Shown piece by piece: positions 13,192-21,156 of a DNA stretch of 64,000 nucleotides. The stretch is from NCBI RefSeq assembly GCF_037940415.1, contig NZ_CP149798.1:1670501-1734500 (forward strand), given 5' to 3'. Source of the DNA: Streptomyces sp. f51 (lineage in GTDB: Bacteria > Actinomycetota > Actinomycetes > Streptomycetales > Streptomycetaceae). Position numbers and translations under genes: made by a program. Under the pieces are notes generated by a model that was not told where the DNA came from, ran no database searches, and saw only the letters and a program-made list of their open reading frames with translations. How positions within the stretch are numbered: the stretch's first letter is position 1; each line of letters begins with the position of its first letter.

Positions 13192-13292
13192 GGGGGCTCC
13201 TCGTTGCGGGCCGGGCAGGTTGTGCTGCTTAAGAAGACTACCTAGCGGCGGCGCGCCACGATGACCCGGTATGCTTCCGCAGAGCCAGTCGG

Positions 13293-13375
13293 GCCGGGTT
13301 GGTGGAACGGTATACACGGAGGTCTCAAACACCTCTGCCTGAGAGGGCTTGCGGGTTCGAGTCCCGCACCCGGCA
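13293..13375 (+). tRNA. tRNA-Leu (anticodon CAA)
   Basis: An 83-nt class II tRNA. The acceptor stem GCCGGGT / ACCCGGC closes with discriminator A at 13375. The anticodon stem GAGGT / ACCTC holds loop CTCAAAC, giving anticodon CAA (leucine UUG codon). A long variable arm (TGCCTGAGAGGGCTT) and a T-loop GGTTCGAGTCC are present. CCA is not encoded. Confidence 0.97.
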
Positions 13376-13386
13376 CAGTTCACCGC

Positions 13387-13424
13387 AAAGCGGAGGTCCA
13401 CGTTCGCGTGGACCTCCGCTTTTT
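13387..13424 (+). terminator. Strong intrinsic terminator after tRNA-Leu
   Basis: A perfect 16-bp stem (AAAGCGGAGGTCCACG and complement) with a TTCG tetraloop and a terminal T-run (13420-13424), 11 nt after the tRNA 3' end. Confidence 0.95.
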
Positions 13425-13444
13425 GCTGCACAAAGTAGCGATCC

Positions 13445-14254
13445 GTGACGCAGAGTGTTCACGTGAACACTTATGGAACTGAAGTACGACAGCAGGCGCT
13501 CACGCTGCTCCGCGACGGCGCGAGGAACACCGAAGTGGCACGCGCCTTCGGCATTCCGCCGGGAACGGTCAGCTACTGGAAGCACAGGGACCGATTGAGG
13601 CGCGGCGAGCCGGTCACCGTCCGCCCGTCGCTTCTCTGCCCCCGGTGCGACGGCCGCGACCTCGACCAGGCCTCGTACAGCTATCTCCTCGGCCTGTATC
13701 TGGGCGACGGACACATCAGTCACTACGCGCGGCACAACGTGCCCAGTCTCATGATCACCCTCGACGATGCCTGGCCGGGCATTCAGGACAGCGCCGAGCG
13801 AGCCCTGCGGGCCGTGTTCCCCGACAGCGCCACGTGCCGCGTGCGGAGCAAGGGCGCACACACCATCAAGGTGTACTTCAAGCACCTCGTCTGCCTGTTC
13901 CCCCAGCACGGCCCCGGCAAGAAGCACGAGCGTCCGATCGCGCTCGAACCCTGGCAGCGGGAGATCGTCGACGCTCACCCCTGGGAGTTCGTGCGGGGGC
14001 TCATCCATTCCGACGGCTGTCGTATCACCAACTGGACCACCCGCCTCGTCGGCGGGGAGCGCAAGCGCTACGAGTACCCCCGGTACTTCTTCACCAATGT
14101 CTCCGACGACATCCGGCAGCTGTTCACCGACACCCTGGACGGGCTCGGCGTCGACTGGACCCACTGCACCCGCCACGGGAACCCGTACAACATCTCGGTC
14201 GCCAAGAAGGCCTCGGTCGCCCTCATGGACGCCCATGTGGGCCCCAAGTACTGA
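13445..14254 (+). CDS. HTH protein with two LAGLIDADG-like motifs (homing-endonuclease fold)
   Basis: A 269-residue protein. Residues about 12-48 form a helix-turn-helix of the transposase/Hfq-like kind (ALTLLRDGARNTEVARAFGI), followed by a CxxC knuckle (C65, C68). Two LAGLIDADG-type helices follow: LLGLYLGDGHIS (about 81-92) and FVRGLIHSDGCRI (about 182-194), each with the acidic Asp. This is the arrangement of a free-standing monomeric LAGLIDADG protein, not embedded in an intein or intron. It lies between the tRNA-Leu terminator and pyk. It could be a homing endonuclease or a domesticated DNA-binding regulator. The start is uncertain: GTG 13445, or GTG 13463 inside the palindrome; no good Shine-Dalgarno is seen for either. 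Confidence 0.82.
   Translation: MTQSVHVNTYGTEVRQQALTLLRDGARNTEVARAFGIPPGTVSYWKHRDRLRRGEPVTVRPSLLCPRCDGRDLDQASYSYLLGLYLGDGHISHYARHNVPSLMITLDDAWPGIQDSAERALRAVFPDSATCRVRSKGAHTIKVYFKHLVCLFPQHGPGKKHERPIALEPWQREIVDAHPWEFVRGLIHSDGCRITNWTTRLVGGERKRYEYPRYFFTNVSDDIRQLFTDTLDGLGVDWTHCTRHGNPYNISVAKKASVALMDAHVGPKY
13454..13471. promoter_or_regulatory. 18-bp perfect palindrome at the start of the HTH-LAGLIDADG gene
   Basis: AGTGTTCACGTGAACACT is a perfect 18-bp palindrome at or just inside the putative 5' end of the downstream gene. It would be a natural operator or target for a dimeric DNA-binding protein, possibly the neighbouring gene's own product; this is inferred. Confidence 0.55.
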
Positions 14255-14281
14255 CCGGCGGAAGGGCGGACCCTTCGCCGG
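14255..14281. terminator. Hairpin between convergent genes
   Basis: CCGGCGGAAGGG and CCCTTCGCCGG form an 11-bp stem with one bulged G and a CGGA loop. It starts immediately after the stop of the HTH-LAGLIDADG gene and lies 30 bp from the pyk stop. Confidence 0.65.
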
Positions 14282-14310
14282 CCCGGCAGGGGCCCTCGGG
14301 CGTGGTGCGG

Positions 14311-15747
14311 TTACTTGGGGCTGTCGTCTTCGCCGACGTGGTGGACCCGGACGAGGTTCGTGGAGCCGGAGACCCCGGGCGGGGAGCCGGCGGTGATCAC
14401 GACGATGTCGCCCTTGGCGCAGCGGCCGTACTTGAGGAGGAGTTCGTCGACCTGGTCGACCATGGCGTCGGTGGAGTCGACGTGGGGTCCGAGGAAGGTC
14501 TCGACGCCCCAGGTGAGGTTGAGCTGGGAGCGGGTGGCGGGCACGGGGGTGAAGGCGAGGAGGGGAATGGGCGAGCGGTAGCGGGAGAGCCGGCGGACGG
14601 TGTCGCCGGACTGGGTGAAGGCGACGAGGAACTTGGCGCCGAGGAAGTCGCCCATCTCGGCGGCGGCCCGGGCGACGGCTCCGCCCTGGGTGCGGGGTTT
14701 GTTGCGGTCGGTGAGGGGAGGGAGGCCCTTGGCGAGCATGTCCTCCTCCGCCGCTTCGACGATCCGGGACATGGTCCTGACCGTCTCGATGGGGTATTTG
14801 CCGACGCTGGTCTCGCCGGAGAGCATGACGGCGTCGGTGCCGTCGATGACGGCGTTGGCGACGTCGGAGGCCTCGGCGCGGGTGGGGCGCGAGTTGTCGA
14901 TCATCGAGTCGAGCATCTGGGTGGCGACGATGACCGGCTTGGCGTTGCGCTTGGCGAGTTTGACGGCCCGCTTCTGGACGATGGGGACCTGTTCGAGCGG
15001 CATTTCGACGCCGAGGTCGCCGCGAGCGACCATGATGCCGTCGAAGGCGGCGACGATGTCGTCGATGTTGTCGACGGCCTGGGGCTTCTCGACCTTGGCG
15101 ATGACGGGGAGGCGGCGGCCTTCCTGGTCCATGATGCGGTGGACGTCCTGGATGTCCTTGCCGCTGCGGACGAAGGAGAGGGCGATGACGTCGAAGCCGG
15201 TGCGCAGGGCCCAGCGGAGGTCGTCCTCGTCCTTGTCGGAGAGGGCGGGGACGGAGACGGCAACGCCGGGGAGGTTGAGGCCTTTGTGGTCGGAGACCAT
15301 GCCGCCTTCGACGACGGTGGTGTGGACGCGGGGGCCGTCGACGCGGGTGACCTCGAGGCAGACCTTGCCGTCGTCCACGAGGATGCGTTCACCGGGAGTG
15401 ACGTCGGATGCGAGTCCGTCGTAGGTGGTGCCGCAGGATTCGCGGTCTCCCTGGGCGCCTTCTTCGACGGTGATGGTGAAGGTGTCTCCGCGTTCAAGGA
15501 GTACGGGTCCTTCGGTGAAGCGGCCGAGGCGGATCTTCGGGCCTTGAAGGTCGCCGAGGATTCCGACGCTGCGGCCGGTTTCGTCGGAGGCTTTCCGGAC
15601 GTGCCGGTAGCGCTCTTCGTGGTCGGCGTGGGTGCCGTGGCTGAGGTTGAAGCGGGCTACGTCCATTCCGGCTTCGACCAGGGCTTTGATCTGGTCGTAT
15701 GAGTCGGTGGCGGGGCCCAGTGTGCAGACGATTTTTGCTCGGCGCAT
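14311..15747 (-). CDS. pyk: Pyruvate kinase
   Basis: A 478-residue glycolytic enzyme converting phosphoenolpyruvate + ADP to pyruvate + ATP. The N-terminal KIVCTLGPATDS and MDVARFNLSHGTH segments, the active-site helix MVARGDLGVEMPLEQVP, and VATQMLDSM (catalytic Lys/Glu region) are intact, as is the C-terminal allosteric domain. Length is normal for the family. ATG 15747. The gene is convergent with the HTH-LAGLIDADG gene and monocistronic here. Confidence 0.97.
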   Translation of the reverse strand: MRRAKIVCTLGPATDSYDQIKALVEAGMDVARFNLSHGTHADHEERYRHVRKASDETGRSVGILGDLQGPKIRLGRFTEGPVLLERGDTFTITVEEGAQGDRESCGTTYDGLASDVTPGERILVDDGKVCLEVTRVDGPRVHTTVVEGGMVSDHKGLNLPGVAVSVPALSDKDEDDLRWALRTGFDVIALSFVRSGKDIQDVHRIMDQEGRRLPVIAKVEKPQAVDNIDDIVAAFDGIMVARGDLGVEMPLEQVPIVQKRAVKLAKRNAKPVIVATQMLDSMIDNSRPTRAEASDVANAVIDGTDAVMLSGETSVGKYPIETVRTMSRIVEAAEEDMLAKGLPPLTDRNKPRTQGGAVARAAAEMGDFLGAKFLVAFTQSGDTVRRLSRYRSPIPLLAFTPVPATRSQLNLTWGVETFLGPHVDSTDAMVDQVDELLLKYGRCAKGDIVVITAGSPPGVSGSTNLVRVHHVGEDDSPK

Positions 15748-16114
15748 GATTCGAGCCTAGGCCTTACCGGTCGGTAGAGAATTGGTCGCGCATGACTACT
15801 CAACAACCTTTGCGTGAAGGGTTATTGACAACTGTTGAATTGTGCGCCGCGCCGCTCTGATGAGCAGAGGATCGCTCCCGGTGGGCTCGGCGCTTTTTCG
15901 TACCCGTGTCCGTCCAGTGTGCGCCGGGCCGCGGGGTGGGTGCGCGGGAGAGTCTTGCGGTGACGTTCCGTGATGCTGTCAGGTGGCGCTGGAGCCGTGG
16001 TGGATCCCCGGTGTCGTCCGGCCATCGGATGGAAACCTCCAGGGTCTTTTGCGGGGGCGGGTGTTGGGCCAGAATCTACGCGCGTCGTTGACCTTTTCCC
16101 GAGGAGTTCGAGAG
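15748..16114. other. Divergent intergenic region pyk / 5'-nucleotidase
   Basis: About 367 bp. The pyk-proximal 100 bp are AT-rich for this genome (around 15775-15840, including TTGACAACTGTTGAA) and probably contain the pyk promoter. The rest is ordinary GC-rich sequence; GAGGAG at 16101-16106 is the ribosome-binding site of the 5'-nucleotidase. No gene is supported. Confidence 0.5.
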
Positions 16115-17920
16115 ATGCCGTTGAATCGCCGGAAGTTTCTGAAAGAGTCCGCCGTGACAGGTGCTGGGGTGGCGCTCGCGGGTGTGGGCGTGGCTCCGGT
16201 GGCGCAGGCCGCGGAGGGGGCGAAGGGGGGCCGGCCGGTGAAGCGGTACGAGCTGACCGTCATGGGGACGACCGATCTGCATGGTCATGTCTTCAACTGG
16301 GACTACTTCAAGGACGCGGAGTACGCGGACAAGGCGGGCAACGCTCAGGGGCTGGCGCGGGTCTCGACGCTGGTGAACGAGATCCGCGCGGAGAAGGGGC
16401 GTTGCAACACGCTGCTGCTGGACGCGGGTGACACGATCCAGGGCACTCCGCTGACGTATTACTACGCGAAGGTGGATCCGATCACCGCCAAGGGTGGTCC
16501 GGTGCATCCGATGGCGCAGGCGATGAACGCGATCGGGTACGACGCGGTGGCGCTCGGGAATCACGAGTTCAACTACGGGATCGAGACGCTGCGGAAGTTC
16601 GAGTCGCAGTGCCGTTTCCCGTTGCTGGGCGCGAACGCGCTGGACGCGAAGACGTTGAAGCCGGCGTTCCCTCCGTATTTCATGAAGGATTTCCATGTTC
16701 ATGGTGCGCCGCCGGTGCGGGTGGCGGTGCTGGGGCTGACGAATCCGGGTATCGCGATCTGGGACAAGGCCTATGTGCAGGGGAAGTTGACGTTCCCGGG
16801 TCTTGAGGAGCAGGCGGCGAAGTGGGTGCCGAAGCTGCGGTCGATGGGTGCGGACGTGGTCGTGGTGTCGGCTCATTCGGGTGCTTCGGGTACGTCGTCG
16901 TACGGTGATCAGGTTCCGTACGTGGAGAACTCGGCGGCGTTGGTGGCGCAGCAGGTGCCGGGGATCGACGCGATCCTGGTGGGTCACGCGCATCTGGAGA
17001 TCCCGGAGCTGAAGGTCACGAACACGGCGACGGGCAGGACGGTGGTGTTGTCGGAGCCGCTGGCGTTCGCGGAGCGGCTGTCGGTGTTCGACTTCGGGCT
17101 GGTCTTCGAGAAGGGGCGCTGGCACGTCGAGTCGGTGGCGGCCTCGGTGCGGAACGCGAACACGGTGGCGGACGATCCGAGGATCACTCGGCTGCTGAAG
17201 GACGAGCACGAGGTCGTGGTGGCGTACGTCAACCAGGTGGTCGGCCGGGCGACGGAGACGCTGACGACGGTGGAGGCGCGTTACAAGGACGCTCCGATCA
17301 TCGATCTGATCACGCGGGTGCAGGAGGACGTGGTGCGGGCGGCGCTGGCGGGGACGCAGTACGCGTCGTTGCCGGTGATCGCGCAGGCGTCGCCGTTCTC
17401 GCGGACGTCGGAGATACCGGCGGGTGATGTGACGATCCGGGATCTGTCGAGTCTGTACGTGTACGACAACACGCTGGTGGCGAAGGTGCTGACCGGTGCG
17501 CAGGTGCGTGCGTACCTGGAGTACTCGGCGAATTACTTCGTGCAGACGCCGGTGGGTGCGGTGGTCGACACGGAGAAGCTGACGAACGCCAACAATCGGC
17601 CCGACTACAACTACGACTATGTGTCGGGGCTTCGGTACGACATCGACATCGCGCAGGCCGAGGGTTCGCGGATCAGGAACCTGTCGTACGACGGTGCGCC
17701 GTTGGACGACGGTCAGCGGTTCGTGCTGGCGGTGAACAACTACCGCGCCAATGGTGGCGGTGCGTTCCCGTACGTCGCTTCGGCGACCGAGGTGTGGTCG
17801 GAGTCGACGGAGATCCGGACGCGGATCTCGGAGTGGGTCACGGCGAAGGGTGTGCTGGACCCGAAGGAGTTCGCGTCGGTGGACTGGAAGCTGACGCGTG
17901 AGGGTGTGCCCGTGTTCTAG
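16115..17920 (+). CDS. Tat-exported bifunctional metallophosphatase / 5'-nucleotidase
   Basis: A 601-residue secreted nucleotidase/cyclic phosphodiesterase (UshA/CpdB type). The N-terminus carries a twin-arginine signal (NRRKFLKESAVTGAGVAL) ending near AQAAEG. The dinuclear metal site is visible: TTDLHGHVF, DAGDTIQG, ALGNHEFNYG, VSAHSG and VGHAHLEIP. The C-terminal substrate-binding domain includes LRYDIDIAQ and NNYRANGGGAFP. ATG 16115 with GAGGAG upstream. It probably scavenges phosphate and nucleosides from extracellular nucleotides. Followed by a GC hairpin with a T-rich tail. Confidence 0.93.
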   Translation: MPLNRRKFLKESAVTGAGVALAGVGVAPVAQAAEGAKGGRPVKRYELTVMGTTDLHGHVFNWDYFKDAEYADKAGNAQGLARVSTLVNEIRAEKGRCNTLLLDAGDTIQGTPLTYYYAKVDPITAKGGPVHPMAQAMNAIGYDAVALGNHEFNYGIETLRKFESQCRFPLLGANALDAKTLKPAFPPYFMKDFHVHGAPPVRVAVLGLTNPGIAIWDKAYVQGKLTFPGLEEQAAKWVPKLRSMGADVVVVSAHSGASGTSSYGDQVPYVENSAALVAQQVPGIDAILVGHAHLEIPELKVTNTATGRTVVLSEPLAFAERLSVFDFGLVFEKGRWHVESVAASVRNANTVADDPRITRLLKDEHEVVVAYVNQVVGRATETLTTVEARYKDAPIIDLITRVQEDVVRAALAGTQYASLPVIAQASPFSRTSEIPAGDVTIRDLSSLYVYDNTLVAKVLTGAQVRAYLEYSANYFVQTPVGAVVDTEKLTNANNRPDYNYDYVSGLRYDIDIAQAEGSRIRNLSYDGAPLDDGQRFVLAVNNYRANGGGAFPYVASATEVWSESTEIRTRISEWVTAKGVLDPKEFASVDWKLTREGVPVF

Positions 17921-17941
17921 GGCGAGGGTGGTTCAGGTGGG

Positions 17942-17980
17942 CGGCGTCGGCGCGGTTTTCGCGTCGGCGCCGTTTGTCTT
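17942..17980 (+). terminator. Terminator after the 5'-nucleotidase
   Basis: A 13-bp stem (two G-U pairs) from 17942 to 17972 with a short GTTTT loop, followed by TTTGTCTT. Confidence 0.75.
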
Positions 17981-18093
17981 GTGCGGGTGGGCTGGGCGAT
18001 CGGAGATTCCCGGTCGTCGTGTGAACCGTTCGGCGGGGCTCGTCCGATGAAGGGATGTGGGGGTGGATGGGGCGGTGAATGTGGGGGTGGCCC

Positions 18094-19533
18094 TCATCGT
18101 CCTTCGACGAGCGGGATGAGCGGAACGAGCGGGGTGAGGGTTCTGGGTTCTTTGCGGGCGGCGGGGACGCGGGGGGTGTGTTCGAGGCCGAAGGTGGTGA
18201 AGGCGGTGCGGCCGGGAAGGGGGTATGGGTCCTTGCCGGTGAGGGAGTTGAGGATGGTGGCGCTGCGCCAGGCGGCGAGACCGAGGTCGGGCGTGCCGAC
18301 GCCGTGGGTGTGGAGTTCGGCGTTCTGGACGTAGACGCGGCCGGTGACGCTGGGGTCGAGGACGAGGCGGAACTGGTCGTCGATGTCGGGGCGGGCGGAG
18401 TTGTCGCGGCGGAGGTAGGGGTCGAGTCCGGCGAGGAGGGGTGCGATGGGGCGTTCGCGGTAGCCGGTGGCGAGGACGACGGCGTTGGTGGTGAGGCGGG
18501 AGCGGGTGCCTTGCTGGACGTGTTCGAGGTGGAGTTCGATCTTGGTGGTGGCGATGCGGCCTGCGGTGCGGACCGTGACGGCGGGGGTGAGGACGGCGTC
18601 GGGCCAGCCGCCGTGGAGGGTGCGACGGTAGAGCTCGTCGTGGATGGCGGCGATGGTGTCGGCGTCGATGCCCTTGTGGAGTTGCCACTGGGCGGCGAGG
18701 AGGCGGTCACGGACGGGTTCGCCGAGGGCGTGGAAGTAGCGGGTGTAGTCGGGGGTGAAGTGTTCGAGGCCGAGTTTGGAGTACTCCATGGGTGCGAAGG
18801 CCTCGGTGCGGGCGAGCCAGTGGATCCTCTCCTTTCCGGTGGGGCGGTTGCGGAGGAGGTCGAGGAAGACCTCCGCTCCTGACTGGCCGGCGCCGATCAC
18901 GGTGATGTGGTCGGCGGTGAGGAACCGGTCGCGGTGTTTGAGGTAGTCGGCGGCGTGGATGACGGGTGCGTCGGGGGCGTCGACGAGTGGTTTGAGGGGT
19001 TCGGGGATGTGGGGGGCGGTGCCGACGCCGAGGACGATGTTGCGGGTGTGCGTGCGGCCGAGTGCCTGGGCCTGGCCGTTGGGGTCGAGCCGGGTGAAGT
19101 CGACTTCGAAGAGGTCGTGGTCGGGGTTCCAGCGGACTGCGTCGACCTGGTGGGCGAAGCGGAGTCCGGGGAGGTTGTCGGCGACCCAGCGGCAGTAGGC
19201 GTCGTATTCGGCGCGCTGGATGTGGAAGCGCTCGGCGAAGTAGAAGGGGAAGAGGCGGTCGCGGTCCTTGAGGTAGTTGAGGAAGGACCAGGGGCTGGTG
19301 GGGTGGGCGAGGGTGACCAGGTCGGCGAGGAAGGGGACCTGGAGGGTGGCGCCGTCGATGAGGAGGCCGGGGTGCCAGTCGAAGCCGGGGCGTTGTTCGT
19401 AGAAGACGGTGTCGAGTTCGGTGAGGGGGTGGGCGAGGGCGGCGAGGGAGAGGTTGAAGGGGCCGATGCCGATGCCGACGAGGTCGCGGGGTGTTTCGGC
19501 GGTGGGGGGCTGGGAGTGGGGTGTCGGTCTCAT
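18094..19533 (-). CDS. Lysine/ornithine N-monooxygenase (siderophore type)
   Basis: A 479-residue FAD/NADPH-dependent N-hydroxylase of the IucD/PvdA/DesB family, which makes hydroxamate precursors from lysine, ornithine or cadaverine. FAD-binding DLVGIGIGPFNLSLAAL (about residues 16-32), the substrate region LQVPFLADLVTLAHPTSPWS, the NADPH motif VIGAGQSGAE and the C-terminal LATGYRERPI are present. ATG 19533 overlaps the stop of the upstream decarboxylase gene (ATGA), so the pair is translationally coupled. The upstream partner suggests a decarboxylated diamine substrate. No acyltransferase or NIS synthetase (desC/desD) follows. Confidence 0.9.
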   Translation of the reverse strand: MRPTPHSQPPTAETPRDLVGIGIGPFNLSLAALAHPLTELDTVFYEQRPGFDWHPGLLIDGATLQVPFLADLVTLAHPTSPWSFLNYLKDRDRLFPFYFAERFHIQRAEYDAYCRWVADNLPGLRFAHQVDAVRWNPDHDLFEVDFTRLDPNGQAQALGRTHTRNIVLGVGTAPHIPEPLKPLVDAPDAPVIHAADYLKHRDRFLTADHITVIGAGQSGAEVFLDLLRNRPTGKERIHWLARTEAFAPMEYSKLGLEHFTPDYTRYFHALGEPVRDRLLAAQWQLHKGIDADTIAAIHDELYRRTLHGGWPDAVLTPAVTVRTAGRIATTKIELHLEHVQQGTRSRLTTNAVVLATGYRERPIAPLLAGLDPYLRRDNSARPDIDDQFRLVLDPSVTGRVYVQNAELHTHGVGTPDLGLAAWRSATILNSLTGKDPYPLPGRTAFTTFGLEHTPRVPAARKEPRTLTPLVPLIPLVEGR

Positions 19534-20927
19534 CGGGGTGTGTGTCCTTCCACCAGTTTCAGGAGCGTGGCCAGGTCGCCGGGCCGGGTGTGGGGGTTGA
19601 GGAGTGTGGCTTTGAGCCAGCGGCGGCCGTCGAGGGTGGCGCGGCCGAGGACGGCGCGGCCTTGGTCGAGGAGGGTGCGGCGTACGGCGGCGACGGCGTC
19701 GTCGGTGGCGTCGTAGGGCCGGAAGAGGACGGTGCTGATGACGGGGTGGTCGTAGAGCTCGAAGCCGGGGTGGGCGGCGGTGAGGTCGGCGAGTTCGTGG
19801 GCGTGGGCGCAGACCTGGTCGACGAGGTTCCCGATGCCGTGGCGTCCGAGCGTCTTGAGGGTGACGGCGATCTTGAGGATGTCGGGGCGTCGGGTGGTGC
19901 GCAGGGAGCGGCCGAGGAGGTCGGGGTGGCCGGCTTCGGTGTCGTCGTCGGCGTTGAGGTAGTCGGCCCGGTGGGCGAGGGGGGTGAGGTCGGTGGGGTC
20001 GCGGACGGCGAGGAGGCCGGCGGCGACGGGTTGCCAGCCGAGTTTGTGGAGGTCGAGGGTGACGGTGTCGGCGCGGGCGAGGCCGTCGAGTTTGGGGCGG
20101 TGCCGGTCGCTGAAGAGGAGGCCTCCGCCGTAGGCGGCGTCGATGTGGAGGCGGGCGCCGTGGGTGGCGCAGAGGTCGGCGATGTCGGGGAGCGGGTCGA
20201 TGAGTCCGGCGTCGGTGGTGCCGGCGGTGGCGGCGACAAGGAGGGGGCCGCGCAGGTCGGTGAGGGCGCTGTCGAGGGCGGCGGGGTCGAGGGTGCCGGC
20301 GGGTGCGGGGACGACGACGGGTTCGGGGAGGCCGAGGAGCCAGGTGGCGCGGTGGAGGGAGTGGTGGGCGTTGGATCCGCAGACGAGTTGGACGCCGTGG
20401 TGTTGCTCGCGGGCGAGGAGGAGGGCGAGTTGGTTGGACTCGGTGCCGCCGGTGGTGACGAGGGCGTCGCCTCGGGGGTGTGAGGGGTCCGGGGTGTCCG
20501 AGGGGTCCGGGCCGCCGTAGACCTGGTGGGCGAGGGCCTGGGCGACGAGTGCTTCGAGCTCGGAGGCGGCGGGGGCCTGGTCCCAGGAGTCGAGGGAGGG
20601 ATTGAGCGCGGAGGCGGCGAGGTCGGCGGCGGTGGCGACGGCCAGGGGCGGGCAGTGCAGGTGGGCCGCGCACAGGGGGTCGGCGGGGTCGGCGGCGCCT
20701 TCGGCGAGGGCGCGGACGAGGGTGTGCAGGGCGTCGGGGCTGCCGTGCTGGGGCAGGGGGTTGCCGAGGGCCGTACGCAGGCGCTGGGCGACCTCTCTCG
20801 GTCCTCCGGCGGGGAGGGGGCCGCCGCGGGCGGTGGCGCCCTCGGCGAGGGCGTGCAGGACGGTGTCGAGCAACGGCCGCAGTGCGTCGGGGCCTTGGGG
20901 GCCTGAGGCGAGGGGCGCCGTGCTCAT
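19530..20927 (-). CDS. PLP-dependent group II decarboxylase (DesA/Ddc-like)
   Basis: A 465-residue fold-type I PLP enzyme of the aromatic/diamine decarboxylase family. Visible are TTGGTESNQLALLLARE, the cofactor-binding HIDAAYGGGLLFS, and the Schiff-base lysine in LDLHKLGWQP (about residue 295). Length and neighbour (an N-hydroxylase) resemble DesA, which decarboxylates lysine to cadaverine, but the sequence differs clearly from canonical DesA and 2,4-diaminobutyrate decarboxylase cannot be excluded. ATG 20927 with a strong GGAGG. No iron-box palindrome was seen in the 230-bp upstream gap. Confidence 0.87.
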   Translation of the reverse strand: MSTAPLASGPQGPDALRPLLDTVLHALAEGATARGGPLPAGGPREVAQRLRTALGNPLPQHGSPDALHTLVRALAEGAADPADPLCAAHLHCPPLAVATAADLAASALNPSLDSWDQAPAASELEALVAQALAHQVYGGPDPSDTPDPSHPRGDALVTTGGTESNQLALLLAREQHHGVQLVCGSNAHHSLHRATWLLGLPEPVVVPAPAGTLDPAALDSALTDLRGPLLVAATAGTTDAGLIDPLPDIADLCATHGARLHIDAAYGGGLLFSDRHRPKLDGLARADTVTLDLHKLGWQPVAAGLLAVRDPTDLTPLAHRADYLNADDDTEAGHPDLLGRSLRTTRRPDILKIAVTLKTLGRHGIGNLVDQVCAHAHELADLTAAHPGFELYDHPVISTVLFRPYDATDDAVAAVRRTLLDQGRAVLGRATLDGRRWLKATLLNPHTRPGDLATLLKLVEGHTPR

Positions 20928-21156
20928 GGTGTCCTCCGGTGGCTGTGCGGCGGGTCCTTCCCGGCGTGTGCGTTTTTGGGCAGGTGCGCCCGCCAAGGAC
21001 AACGATTCGGCCCCGGCGGGGGTACTGCCGTACGGAGGATTTGTGTGAGCGGTCCCGCACGCGCCGGACGCCGGACGGCTGCTGGTGCAGCGGTCCGGCG
21101 TCCGGGTTCGCGTCTGGTGTCTGGAGTGGTGTCCGGAGCTGGTGTCCGGGTGGTGG

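Noticed and set aside
13645..15702. 685-codon plus-strand frame across the LAGLIDADG gene and pyk
   Set aside because: It spans two real genes in the wrong frame/strand and has shadow-type composition.
19530..20927. Canonical DesA lysine decarboxylase of a desferrioxamine cluster
   Set aside because: The sequence departs from DesA through much of its length and desC/desD are absent, so only the family is named.
20928..21156. Iron box upstream of the decarboxylase/N-hydroxylase pair
   Set aside because: No sequence resembling TTAGGTTAGGCTAACCTAA could be found in the gap; only GC-rich sequence and the ribosome-binding site.
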